This document shows, piece after piece, positions 10,924-20,000 of a stretch of DNA of 64,000 nucleotides. Under the pieces are notes generated by a model. The model was not told the origin of the DNA, did not search any database, and saw only the letters and a list, made by a program, of their open reading frames with translations. A program made the position numbers and the translations under genes. The stretch's first letter is position 1. Each line of letters begins with the position of its first letter. The DNA is from Isosphaera pallida ATCC 43644. GTDB taxonomy: Bacteria; Planctomycetota; Planctomycetia; Isosphaerales; Isosphaeraceae. The stretch spans positions 5,298,450 through 5,362,449 of the forward strand of contig NC_014962.1 in assembly GCF_000186345.1 (NCBI RefSeq), in the 5' to 3' direction.

Positions 10924-11132
10924 GACCAAATCAACTCGTGCGAACAGACCACTCCACGGACCGCACCTCCACGATCCGGTCCAGGCGGCCCCAGTCTAGC
11001 GACCCCGGCCACGCTCTCCCAGCCCCTCACCTCTAGGAGTTCTCACGCTGCGCGGTTATCCTCGACCCCCTGCGACGCTTCCCCTTGAGCCCTAGCGGCG
11101 GACCGCCTTCCCTCTTGCCCAAGCGAATCCAG

Positions 11133-13556
11133 ATGTCAACCTTGCTCAAATCTCTTGACACGATTTTGCTTCATCGGCGCGCGCTTTCTTGGACGTTGAT
11201 TCTTGCGAGCCTCGCGGTGCGTTCGCCAATCGCCCGAGGCGACGAGAGGGAGACGATCCCGCCGCCAGACAACCGCCGCGAGGTGGTCGAAACCCTTGCT
11301 GCCTGGATTGAAACCGAGCGGGAGCGGTTGGACATCCCTGCCATCTCAATCGCCGTGGTCGAGGATCAGACGATTGTCTGGGCACGAGGGTTCGGCTGGG
11401 AGGACCAGGCCCGCACTCGTCCGGCGACCGGTCACACGGTGCATCGGGTCGCCTCGGTCTCCAAGCTGTACACCGCCACCGCGGCGCTGAGGTTGGTGGA
11501 GCGGGGTCAGCTCGACCTGGACGCGGCGGTAGAGCGGTTCGTGGCCGAATTCCGGCCAACCAACCCGTTTGATCAGCCGATCACCTTGCGGCATCTGATG
11601 AGCCATCGTTCCGGCCTGGTGCGGGAACCGCTCCGGGGTGGCTACTTCGACCCCGAACCAGTGAGTCTGGCCGACTCGGTCGCCTCGCTCAACGCCACGC
11701 GAGTGCTGATTCGTCCCGGCGACAAGCTCAAATATTCCAACGCTGGGGTCGCCGTGGTCGGCCTGGCGGTCGAACGGGCCGCCGGCGAGCCGTTCGCCCT
11801 CCACCTCAAACGGACCGTCTTTGAGCCTCTCGGCATGAACGACTCCGACTTCGACCCTGACGACGCGCTCAAGGCCCGCATCGCCCAGGGGATCATGGCC
11901 ACCGACCACGGCACCACCTTCCCCGCTCCTAACTTCACCATCGGCACCGTCCCGGCTGGCAACCTCGCCTCCACGGTCCTCGACCAAGCCAAGTTCCTGT
12001 CGGCTCTCTTTCGAGGCGGAGGCGGGGTGATCTCATCTCAAACGCTCGAACAGATGATAACTCCTCAGTTCGTCGACCGTGACTCGTCGGCTCGGTTTGG
12101 TCTGGGGTTTGTGGTCCGCAACGATAAGGGACGGCGGCGGATCGGTCACGATGGCGCGGTGTACGGCTTTGCCACCCACGTCTCGGCGCTGATCGACGAC
12201 AAGCTTGGGGTCGCGGTGGTGGCGACCCGCGACTGTGCGAACGCGCTGGCTGACCGGATCGCCGACGAGACCCTCGATCGGTTCCTGGCAGCCCGCGAGG
12301 GCAAGACGCTCCCGCCGCCGGTCAGTCGGACAATTCCCGCCCCCGAGCGGGCCCGCGACCTCGCCGGGGTTTACACTGACGGCACCCATCGGATCGAACT
12401 GTATCCTCGAAATGGCCGTTTGATCGCCGACGCCAAGGGAGCCGATCGTCTTTGGGAACTCCGCGCCGAGGGAGCGACCCTGGTGGTGGATGGTCCGACC
12501 GCGCGGGGGGCTTCGCTGGTTCCTCTCGAGGACGCGGTGGTGGGCGATGGTCGGCGTTTGGACCGGATCGAGCCGCCCGCCCCGCCGGAGTGTCCCGCCG
12601 ACCTGGCCGACCTCCTCGGCGAATACGGACCCGATCACAACATCCTTGCTCTTTACGAAGAGGATCAACAGCTGTTCGTCCGCATCGAATGGTTCTTCCG
12701 CTACCCCCTCAAGCGGATCGGCCCCGACGAGTTTGCCTTCCCGGACTTCGGGTTGTATCACGACGAGACCCTGCGGATCGAACGGGACGACCAAGGCGCT
12801 CCGGCGGCGGTGCTGGCCGGGAGCTTCCGATTCGCCCGCCGCAAGCTCGACGGCGACGGCGCGACCTTCCGAGTCGAGCCGCTTGAGCCGGTGGCGGTGC
12901 TCAGGGAACGGGCCCTCAAGGCAACCCCCCCGGTCGAAACCGGCGAGTTCCGCCGGCCCGACCTGGTCGCCCTCGACCAACTCGACCCCACCCTCAAACT
13001 GGACATCCGCTACGCCACCGACAACAACTTCCTCGGCGCGCCGTTCTACGACCGACCCGCCGCCTATCTGCAGCGTCCGGCCGCTGAGGCCCTGGTCCGG
13101 GCTCATCGCTTGCTTGAGTCTCAAGGCTTGGGTCTTCTGATTTATGATGCCTATCGCCCCTGGTTCGTGACCCGGATGTTTTGGGACGGCACGCCGGCGG
13201 CATTCCACGACTTTGTGGCCGATCCGGCCAAGGGGTCGCGGCACAACCGGGGCTGCGCGGTCGATCTGACCTTGTACGACCGAACGACCGGGCAACCCGT
13301 GAGGATGGTGGCGGGCTTCGACGAATTTTCCAACCGCGCTGCGGCGTGGTATCCGGGTGGCACGGCGCGTCAGCGTTGGGCGCGTCGCGTGCTGTGGCGG
13401 GCGATGACCCGTCAGGGATTCGAGGTCTACGAGCGCGAATGGTGGCACTTCGACTTCCAGGAATGGCGGGCTTACCCCATCCTGAACCTCACCTTCGAGG
13501 AACTGGAGGCCCAACGCCAGCCCACGCCGGATCATCCCGAACCGCCGCGGCCATGA
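11133..13556 (+). CDS. Serine beta-lactamase-like hydrolase fused to VanX-type D-Ala-D-Ala dipeptidase
   Basis: 807 residues from the ATG at 11133; upstream in-frame codons look spurious. A signal-like segment (ALSWTLILASLAVRSPIARG) is followed by a class C beta-lactamase/penicillin-binding-like domain with SVSK (nucleophile Ser near 110), YSN (near 201) and GHDG (near 338). A linker of beta-rich sequence (about 400-610) is typical of peptidase S12 family C-terminal domains. From about 615 to the end is a complete M15D/VanX-like domain: LDIRYATDNNFLG, IYDAYRP, the zinc motif SRHNRGCAVD (near 700) and the Glu-x-x-His part EREWWHFD (near 768). Both halves act on D-Ala-containing peptides in known families, so peptidoglycan stem-peptide processing in the periplasm is inferred. 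Finding both in one chain is unusual (see findings). Confidence 0.85.
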   Translation: MSTLLKSLDTILLHRRALSWTLILASLAVRSPIARGDERETIPPPDNRREVVETLAAWIETERERLDIPAISIAVVEDQTIVWARGFGWEDQARTRPATGHTVHRVASVSKLYTATAALRLVERGQLDLDAAVERFVAEFRPTNPFDQPITLRHLMSHRSGLVREPLRGGYFDPEPVSLADSVASLNATRVLIRPGDKLKYSNAGVAVVGLAVERAAGEPFALHLKRTVFEPLGMNDSDFDPDDALKARIAQGIMATDHGTTFPAPNFTIGTVPAGNLASTVLDQAKFLSALFRGGGGVISSQTLEQMITPQFVDRDSSARFGLGFVVRNDKGRRRIGHDGAVYGFATHVSALIDDKLGVAVVATRDCANALADRIADETLDRFLAAREGKTLPPPVSRTIPAPERARDLAGVYTDGTHRIELYPRNGRLIADAKGADRLWELRAEGATLVVDGPTARGASLVPLEDAVVGDGRRLDRIEPPAPPECPADLADLLGEYGPDHNILALYEEDQQLFVRIEWFFRYPLKRIGPDEFAFPDFGLYHDETLRIERDDQGAPAAVLAGSFRFARRKLDGDGATFRVEPLEPVAVLRERALKATPPVETGEFRRPDLVALDQLDPTLKLDIRYATDNNFLGAPFYDRPAAYLQRPAAEALVRAHRLLESQGLGLLIYDAYRPWFVTRMFWDGTPAAFHDFVADPAKGSRHNRGCAVDLTLYDRTTGQPVRMVAGFDEFSNRAAAWYPGGTARQRWARRVLWRAMTRQGFEVYEREWWHFDFQEWRAYPILNLTFEELEAQRQPTPDHPEPPRP

Positions 13557-14271
13557 GAAGGGGAGCGGGCCGCCTCGTCCGGTCGATCTTGACGGCCAGG
13601 GCGTTTTGATCTCAAGTAGCCTCCGGAATCGACCGATTCCCCAACCTGAAGCGACCAAACCGCGCCGGAATCCTTTTGGGGCAGGGCGCGGGGTGGACGA
13701 ACCGATGGAATCCCGATGCCCGAGTCACGCGATGGATCGCGGGAGTGGGCGTCCGAGGGCGGAGCGGCGAAGTGGGTCGAACCGGCTCAACCGCTGGTGG
13801 GGATCGGGTGCGATGGCCGGCGGATGAACGCCTTCGACGACGCGGACGACGTGGACCTGGGTTGGAAGAGGCGAGGGTTCGACTTGAGCGCGCGTGATCG
13901 TGCAGTTGAAGTTGAAGCCGTCTCCCGTTCCTGCTCCCTTCCCGTCGCCTCGGCTGAGATGGTCTCCGCGCCTGGGCGGCGACGATGGAATTCTCCCTTT
14001 CCGGTGGGGATGGTTTCTCCGACGTGATTCGAGGGCTTTGGGGAGGGAGAGTGGCCGGGGGTGGGGGTTAATGTTCAGCGAGCCGACCAAACCGGACCGA
14101 GCGCGGTTGTCCTGGCCTGGGTCGGTCCGACTTGCCTGGTCGTCCCTCAATGATCCCCTCGCACGCCGACGATGCCCCAGCGCTTTGGAGAACCCCGACC
14201 GACGAGCGAATTCGAGCGAGCCGACGGACGTGGACCACGACGCGACACCCACGGAGGGGGAGGGTTGGCGA
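13557..14271. other. Long intergenic region before lpxA
   Basis: About 715 bases with no convincing gene. Open frames here lack coding character, and the frame continuous with lpxA upstream of its ribosome site looks like chance GC-rich read-through. No RNA gene or repeat was seen. Confidence 0.55.
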
Positions 14272-15099
14272 ATGGCCCTGATGACCAGTGACATGATTCA
14301 CCCCACGGCGGTAATCGGCCCCGAGGTCGAGTTGGGAGCCGAGGTTTCGATCGGTCCCTACGCCATCCTCGAGGGTCCGATCCGCATCGGCTCGGGCTGC
14401 GTGATCGAAGCCCACGCCTGCCTCAGCGGCCCCCTGGAAATGGGCGAAGGCAACTTCGTCGGACACGGGGCGGTGCTAGGCAAGCCTCCTCAGCACAAGG
14501 GTTACCGCGGCGAGGAGACCTGGTTGCGAATCGGATCGCACAACACCTTCCGCGAACACGTCACGATTCACCGCGGCACCGTTGAAGGAGGCGGCGTCAC
14601 CCTGGTGGGGGACCGCAACCTGTTGATGGTCAACTCCCACGTGGGCCACGACGCCCGCGTGGGCAACGGTTGCACCCTGGTCAACAACGCATTGGTCGCA
14701 GGCCATTGCATCCTCATGGATCAATGTATCCTCTCGGGGCACGCCGCCATCCAGCAGCGGGTTCGGGTAGGACGACTGGCCATGCTCGGCGGCCTGGGAT
14801 CGACCACCAAGGATATTCCTCCGTTCATCCTTCAACAGGGCTACAATTCCGTCGTCGGCCTCAATCTCGTGGGCCTACGCCGCGCGGGGATGTCCAGCGC
14901 CACTATCGACGCCCTGCGGACCATGTACCGGATTGTCTATCTGGAACGCTGTCCACTGCCTCAAGCACTCGATCGCGCTGAGGCGGAATTGGGAAGCGTT
15001 CCCGAGGTCCGGGAATATCTCGAATTTGTGCGGGAATCCAAATTGGGGATCAATCGTTCCCGATTCGTTCGCGGTACCCACGTTCGCAACGACGACTGA
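14272..15099 (+). CDS. lpxA: Acyl-[ACP]--UDP-N-acetylglucosamine O-acyltransferase
   Basis: 275 residues of left-handed parallel beta-helix hexapeptide repeats (IHPTAVIGPEVELGAEVSIG onward) followed by the helical C-terminal domain (LRRAGMSSATIDALRTMYRI). It catalyses the first step of lipid A synthesis, transfer of a 3-hydroxyacyl chain from ACP to UDP-GlcNAc, in the cytoplasm. The segment NSHVGHDARVGNGCTLVNNA matches the region carrying the catalytic base, with two histidines as in E. coli LpxA. The start ATG follows GGAGGGGGAGGG at good spacing; an ATG three codons later is the alternative. Length is close to the usual ~262. Unlike the common lpxD-fabZ-lpxA-lpxB order it stands alone here. 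It supports a lipid A type outer membrane. Confidence 0.95.
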   Translation: MALMTSDMIHPTAVIGPEVELGAEVSIGPYAILEGPIRIGSGCVIEAHACLSGPLEMGEGNFVGHGAVLGKPPQHKGYRGEETWLRIGSHNTFREHVTIHRGTVEGGGVTLVGDRNLLMVNSHVGHDARVGNGCTLVNNALVAGHCILMDQCILSGHAAIQQRVRVGRLAMLGGLGSTTKDIPPFILQQGYNSVVGLNLVGLRRAGMSSATIDALRTMYRIVYLERCPLPQALDRAEAELGSVPEVREYLEFVRESKLGINRSRFVRGTHVRNDD

Positions 15100-15232
15100 G
15101 TTGGAACGACCAAACCCGAATCCGTTTCGTCCCAGCCTCATCCCGTGCGACCCAATTCCAAACCCAACGCTCCACCCAACCCCCTTCCCCCGACCGACCG
15201 CTCTTCCCCGATCCGCCCTCAGCTCCTTCGGC

Positions 15233-15616
15233 TCAACGGAGGGTGGGTAGGTCGGGGTCGGTTGCTTCAGCGAGTCGCGGATCGGGCGGGGGCGGGATGA
15301 CCGGAGGATCGGCGACGGTCGGAGACTGACTCGAACGCGCGGAGGTGACACGCGGCGAGTCGAGCGCGGCTGGCAACACGCCGGCCCGACGACCCCGCTC
15401 GATCAAGCGTTCGCGCACCCGTCGATATTCCTCCTCGGTGATGTCACCTTGGTCGCGGGCCTCGGTGAAGGCGGTGAGAAGGTTGAACTCCTCTTGCTCG
15501 TCGGTCTCCAACGAGCGTTTCCACCAGCGAAACGCCCCAATTATCACCGCGATCGCCACAATCAGCCCGATCCCGGCGGCAGCCAGCCACATCAGATTCT
15601 CCACCCAAAGCACCAT
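15233..15616 (-). CDS. Small membrane protein with SHOCT-like helix
   Basis: 127 residues beginning MVLWVENLMWLAAAG; the ATG is preceded by a purine-rich GGGGAGCGGG. One transmembrane helix (about residues 8-28, MWLAAAGIGLIVAIAVIIGAF) is followed by a charged segment containing ARDQGDITEEEYRRVRERL, which resembles the short SHOCT motif (Gly-x-Ile-Thr-x-Glu-Glu-Tyr/Phe). The C-terminal ~45 residues are Pro/Ser-rich and probably unstructured. Such proteins are common and of unknown function. It converges on lpxA, with 130 bases between the stops. Confidence 0.6.
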   Translation of the reverse strand: MVLWVENLMWLAAAGIGLIVAIAVIIGAFRWWKRSLETDEQEEFNLLTAFTEARDQGDITEEEYRRVRERLIERGRRAGVLPAALDSPRVTSARSSQSPTVADPPVIPPPPDPRLAEATDPDLPTLR

Positions 15617-16002
15617 GCCACCCGCTCCCCTTTTTCGACACGAACCCGCGCCGCCTCCCCGCGCGTGGACCGCCAGGCCATGCCAACGAGGGGGCAACGA
15701 CCTACCCCTCTTAGCTCACAACTTCAACCTGATCAGCGTTATCCCTTAGGATAGCGGACCCGCGCTCTTCCTCGCCACACATGCCTCTGGCGCAATCGCG
15801 GCGGTTTGCCGCCCAATGAGAGCGTCGTTGGTTGCGAGGCCCCTTGCGCGTCATCTATGATTGGGTCGGTCGCGGGCGGTCGCTGATGCCGCAGCCCGAC
15901 GGCGTTTACCGATTCGAGCGGTCTCAAACGAGAGAGATGTTCTCTAATCCCCGACCGTCTCTGTCCGGTCTCAACCCACCCATGCCGTGAGGGAGTTCGG
16001 CC
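15617..16002. other. Divergent intergenic region
   Basis: 386 bases between the divergent small membrane protein and the Gly-rich secreted protein. It contains the sigma70-like promoter candidate listed separately. No further gene is supported. Confidence 0.5.
15832..15861 (+). promoter_or_regulatory. Candidate sigma70-type promoter for the secreted Gly-rich protein
   Basis: TTGCGA, an 18-base spacer and TATGAT lie about 140 bases upstream of the ATG at 16003. The -10 matches consensus at 5 of 6 positions and the -35 at 4 of 6. Predicted by eye only. Confidence 0.38.
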
Positions 16003-16608
16003 ATGTCGAATCCGATCCAATCGTGGGACTTGGCAACAAGTCCCGATCGTCTCAAGGCGCGGCGGTCGAAACAGGGCCGTTTGGTCCTCCTGGCCGTCTT
16101 GACCGTCTTGACGCTGGCGTGGGGTTCGGCTCCGGCCCAGGCTCAGTTCGGCGGCTTCGGCGGTCCCCAGACCGACCCCTTTTCCGCCTTCTACGGCTTT
16201 TTCCTGCCCCGCCAACAAGCACTGGCCAACCAACCGTCCATCAATCGTCAGCTCAACGAAATCGCCATTCAACGTCAAAGACGCATTCCCACCATCAACC
16301 GCGACGAATTCGGCGACCCCTTCGATTCGTTCGGTCTGGAAGCGCTGGATCGTGAGCTGCTCATGGAAGCCGACCCCTACGCCTCCCGCGAGCGACGCAC
16401 TCCGGTTCTCGACCCCACCGGTCCTGCCTCGCTCAACACCAACGGTCGCGGTCCCTTGGGATACTTCGACAACTCCACGCGCTACTTTCCCAACCGCGTC
16501 CAATACAGTAACCCCGACATCAGCGGCGGTGAGGGATTCGGCGGTGGTCGCGGTCGAGGAGTGCGCGGCGGCAGCTTCCCAGGGGTTGGGAGAGGCTTTG
16601 GCTCCTAA
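16003..16608 (+). CDS. Secreted hypothetical protein with Gly/Arg-rich C-terminus
   Basis: 201 residues; the ATG follows GAGGGAG at about 7 bases. A cytoplasmic basic stretch (RLKARRSKQGR) and a hydrophobic core (LVLLAVLTVLTLAWG) end in APAQAQ, a good signal peptidase I site near residue 48. The mature part is polar, with Gln/Arg-rich (NRQLNEIAIQRQRRIPTINR) and Asp/Phe-rich segments, ending in a Gly-Arg-rich tail (GEGFGGGRGRGVRGG). I do not recognise the family. The composition suggests an unstructured envelope or extracellular protein. Confidence 0.65.
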   Translation: MSNPIQSWDLATSPDRLKARRSKQGRLVLLAVLTVLTLAWGSAPAQAQFGGFGGPQTDPFSAFYGFFLPRQQALANQPSINRQLNEIAIQRQRRIPTINRDEFGDPFDSFGLEALDRELLMEADPYASRERRTPVLDPTGPASLNTNGRGPLGYFDNSTRYFPNRVQYSNPDISGGEGFGGGRGRGVRGGSFPGVGRGFGS

Positions 16609-17003
16609 GAAACCGAAGCCAGAAAGTCGCACGCATGACGGACCCAACCTGAGCCAATAAATCAATAATTTATTCCTCCTCCGTCGCAGCTTCCCAACCT
16701 CTCGCAACGCTCGCTCGCCCTGCCTCGACTCGAACATTTCCCCCACTGCTGCCCCGAAGCCGCTCCTCAGGAAAGGCCTCGGGGTTGGCCTGACCGTTTT
16801 TCATCCCCTTCCATTTTTTGCTTGCATCCAACCACGCAATCGTTATAGACTGTCGAGGACGGCGTTCGCGTTGGGGCGTCGCGTTTGGCTTGGCCGGAGG
16901 GATGGGATGAGGCCGATTCGATCGCGGCATTGTCCAGCGGCTGACGTTGTTCCGTAGAGCATGATGCGGCACCAGGAGTTGGCGTAGGGTCATTCGACGA
17001 GGG
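16609..17003. other. Intergenic region upstream of the ELWxxDGT exoprotein
   Basis: 395 bases without a supported gene. A short AT-only dyad, AATAAAT-caata-ATTTATT, lies 48 bases after the preceding stop and could help termination, but it has no GC-rich stem. The rest is unremarkable. Confidence 0.45.
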
Positions 17004-20000
17004 ATGAGCCGCGCGGTCCGACCGGGAAACGCGACCATGAGTGGCGAACGGACAACGAGCGAGCGACAAGGCGCGGTTTGGCGGCGTTGGGACGGGGTGC
17101 GTCCGCGAATTCGGCGATCTGTCCGGGCGTGTCCTGGTTCGGAAAGCCTGGAGGAGCGTCGATTGCTGAGTGGTGAACCGCTTCTCTCGTTGGCGTGGCT
17201 GGGAAACGAGGCGGCGGCGGTGGCGGTGGCGGGCCGTCCCTTCTTTGTGGGGCGGGCCGAGGCCACTGGGTTCGAGTTGTGGACCATCGACCCGTGGCCG
17301 ACGGGATCCAGCGGCGGCGGATCGACTCGGCCGGGAGGCGTGTCGTCTCCGGGAGGATCCAGCGGCGCAGCAGGAGCGAACGACTCGGGTTCGGCAACCG
17401 TGACCCGTCTGGTAGCCGATTTGCTGCCGGGGCCCGCTAGTTCCAATCCGCACCACTTGACGCCGGTAGGTAACCGCCTGTTCTTCATCGCCGACGACGG
17501 TCGGGATGGCTGGCAATTGTTCGTCGCTGACGCCTCGGGCGCGACGATCCGCAAACTGACCACTCAGCCCCACGGACTCAAACCGCGCGACCTGATCCCT
17601 GTGGGCGACCGTCTACTGATGACCGTGGAGCGTCCCGGCCCTGTGGGGGCGGCGGGGTCTCCGGGTGAGGGTCTGGAACTTTGGGTCAGTGACGGTTCGC
17701 CCACGGGAACCGGCCGATTGCTAACCACTCACGCGGGCGTGACGGGGGTGCGGCTGCTGACTCTGGCGGGGCCCCGCGTTTACTTCGAGGCGCTCCGCGA
17801 CAATGGGACTCGGGATCTCTGGCGAACCGACGGCACCGCAGCGGGAACCCGTCCCGTCTCCGAGGCGTTGGACGCGGTGTTCGAGGAAGGACCCCTTCAT
17901 TGGATCGCTGCCTCGGGGTCAACGGTGTTCGTCGCCGACGAGTCGGGCCGCCTTGGGGTGGTGGAGGACGCCGAGTGGCCAGGCGTGGGGCTGCCCGCGA
18001 GCGGATCGGTCTCCCTCCGAACGATCCCCCTTAACCTGCCGCCCAACGCCACGCTCGAACTTCTGATCGGTCTGAGTTCGCCCGCGGAAACGGCGATCGA
18101 TCCCATCGAGTCGGGTGTCGCGGTGGCGGTGATCTCCGACCCGGCGCGAGCGGGTCGAGGAGTGTGGCGAATCGCCTCCCAGGGGGTGGTAGACACGGTT
18201 TGGCTGACTGAGGCCGATGAATTGCGGGCCGCGGTGCAGCTGGGCGATCGGATCGCCCTGGCCGCCTCGTCCCGAGTCTGGCTCAGCGACGGCACCGCCC
18301 TCGGTACCCACGCGGTTCTTCAGGAGATCGCCGCCGCCCCTGGCTCACTCGACCGGGGACACCTGGGATTGGTCGATCACCTGACCGCCTCCAATGGCTC
18401 GGCCTGGTTCACCACCCGCGACTCGTGGGGCCACCAACGGCTCAGAGTCGTCGAAACCACTCAACCCACTCTAGGTGACCCTGCGGGCGTCGCTCCATCA
18501 CCCCCCATCGCTCGTGTGGTGTTTGATCTCGACTCCAGTGGGCATGACGCGATGTTAGGCGGTCTGGGCAATCTGCACGATGATCGGGTCGCGCTGTTGG
18601 TGCGGGATACACTGACCAACTCAGCCAGTCTTTGGAGTATTGGTTCAGAGCCGGGCGAGGGCGCGATTCAGCTTTTGACTCAATTCACCCTGGCCGCCGA
18701 TCCTTCCAGCCGCCCCGAACATCTGGTCGCTTTGGGCGACCGTGTTCTCTTTAGCGCCTGGCATCCCCGATTCGGTCGGGAACTGTGGACCAGCGATGGC
18801 ACCTCGGCTGGAACCTTTTTGGTACGCGACATCCGTGCTGGGGTCGAGGGGTCGCAGCCCGACGGTCTCGTGGTCTCGGGCGGTTTGGCGTTCTTCACCG
18901 CCGATGACGGCCGCCACGGCCGCGAGTTGTGGGTCAGCGACGGTACCCGCGAGGGAACCCGCCTGGTGCGCGACCTCGTGCCCGGTCCTGCCTCAGGCGA
19001 GTTCGGCCGATTGCATCCGGTCGTCACCCACGATCCAGCGCGACGCCGCATCTACTTCACCTTCGTCGACCCGGTTCTGGGCCGGGAACTGTGGACCAGC
19101 GACGGCACTCCGGAAGGAACCCATCCTGTCCTTGATCTCCGGGTTGGGCCGGGCGGTTCAAACCCCCGCGACCTGTTGGTCGACGCGCGAACCGGACGGG
19201 TCGTCTTCACAGCCGACGACGGCCAGGGTGTCGAGCGCCTCTGGTTGGCTGGACCTGCCGCGGCAGCTCCCGGCGGCAACGGTCCAGGTGGAGGGGTGGG
19301 TTGGGCGAGGACCGGCGTGCGGGGCTTCGGCGTTTCGCCGATCACCGACACGCTGGGCTCGAACGACCAGGCGACCTCACCCGTGGCGTTAGGGATCCTG
19401 GGGAATCGCATTTACTTCGCCGCCACTCATGCGGCTTATGGTCGGGAACTATGGGCCGCGTCGGTGGACACCGGCGTGGTCTGGATCGTGGCCGACCTTC
19501 AACCAGGTCCCTTAGGTTCGTCTCCGCGTTCGGGCGTGATGCTGGGCGATCGCCTCTACTTCACCGCCAGCACCCAAATGCACGGTTCGGAGGTGTGGTC
19601 CACCAACGGCACTCCGCAGGGGACCGGCTTGGTGGCCGACCTCCGTTTCGGACCGGACGGCTCGAATCCCCGCGATCTTACCGCCTGGAACCACGACCTT
19701 GCCTGGATCGCTGATCACCCCGACGGCGGCCCCGGCTCGTTGTTGTTACGGTTCGACCCCACGACCGGGACCCTCATCGCCACGGCGGGACCGGACGGCT
19801 CGAATCCGACCCGGTTGGTTCCGACCCATCTCAAGGGAATGGGTGAGGCTGAGGACTCCCCGCCTCCTCCGGTCGGGTCGGGGCTCTACGTCCTGATCGA
19901 CCATCCCGCTCGCGGCGAGGAGTTGGCGTGGTGGGACGGTCAAAACGCGCTGACTTCCGCCGGCGATCTCGTGCCCGGCGTCGCCTCACCCCGCATCCTG

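Noticed and set aside
12033-13658. 541-codon open frame on the minus strand.
   Set aside because: Antisense shadow of the beta-lactamase/VanX fusion; no recognisable motif.
13894-14271. 126-codon N-terminal extension of LpxA.
   Set aside because: LpxA starts directly at the beta-helix in all known cases, and a strong ribosome site precedes 14272.
16656-16674. AT-only hairpin as a terminator after the Gly-rich secreted protein.
   Set aside because: Seven A-T pairs with no GC stem and no T run; too weak to list as a terminator.
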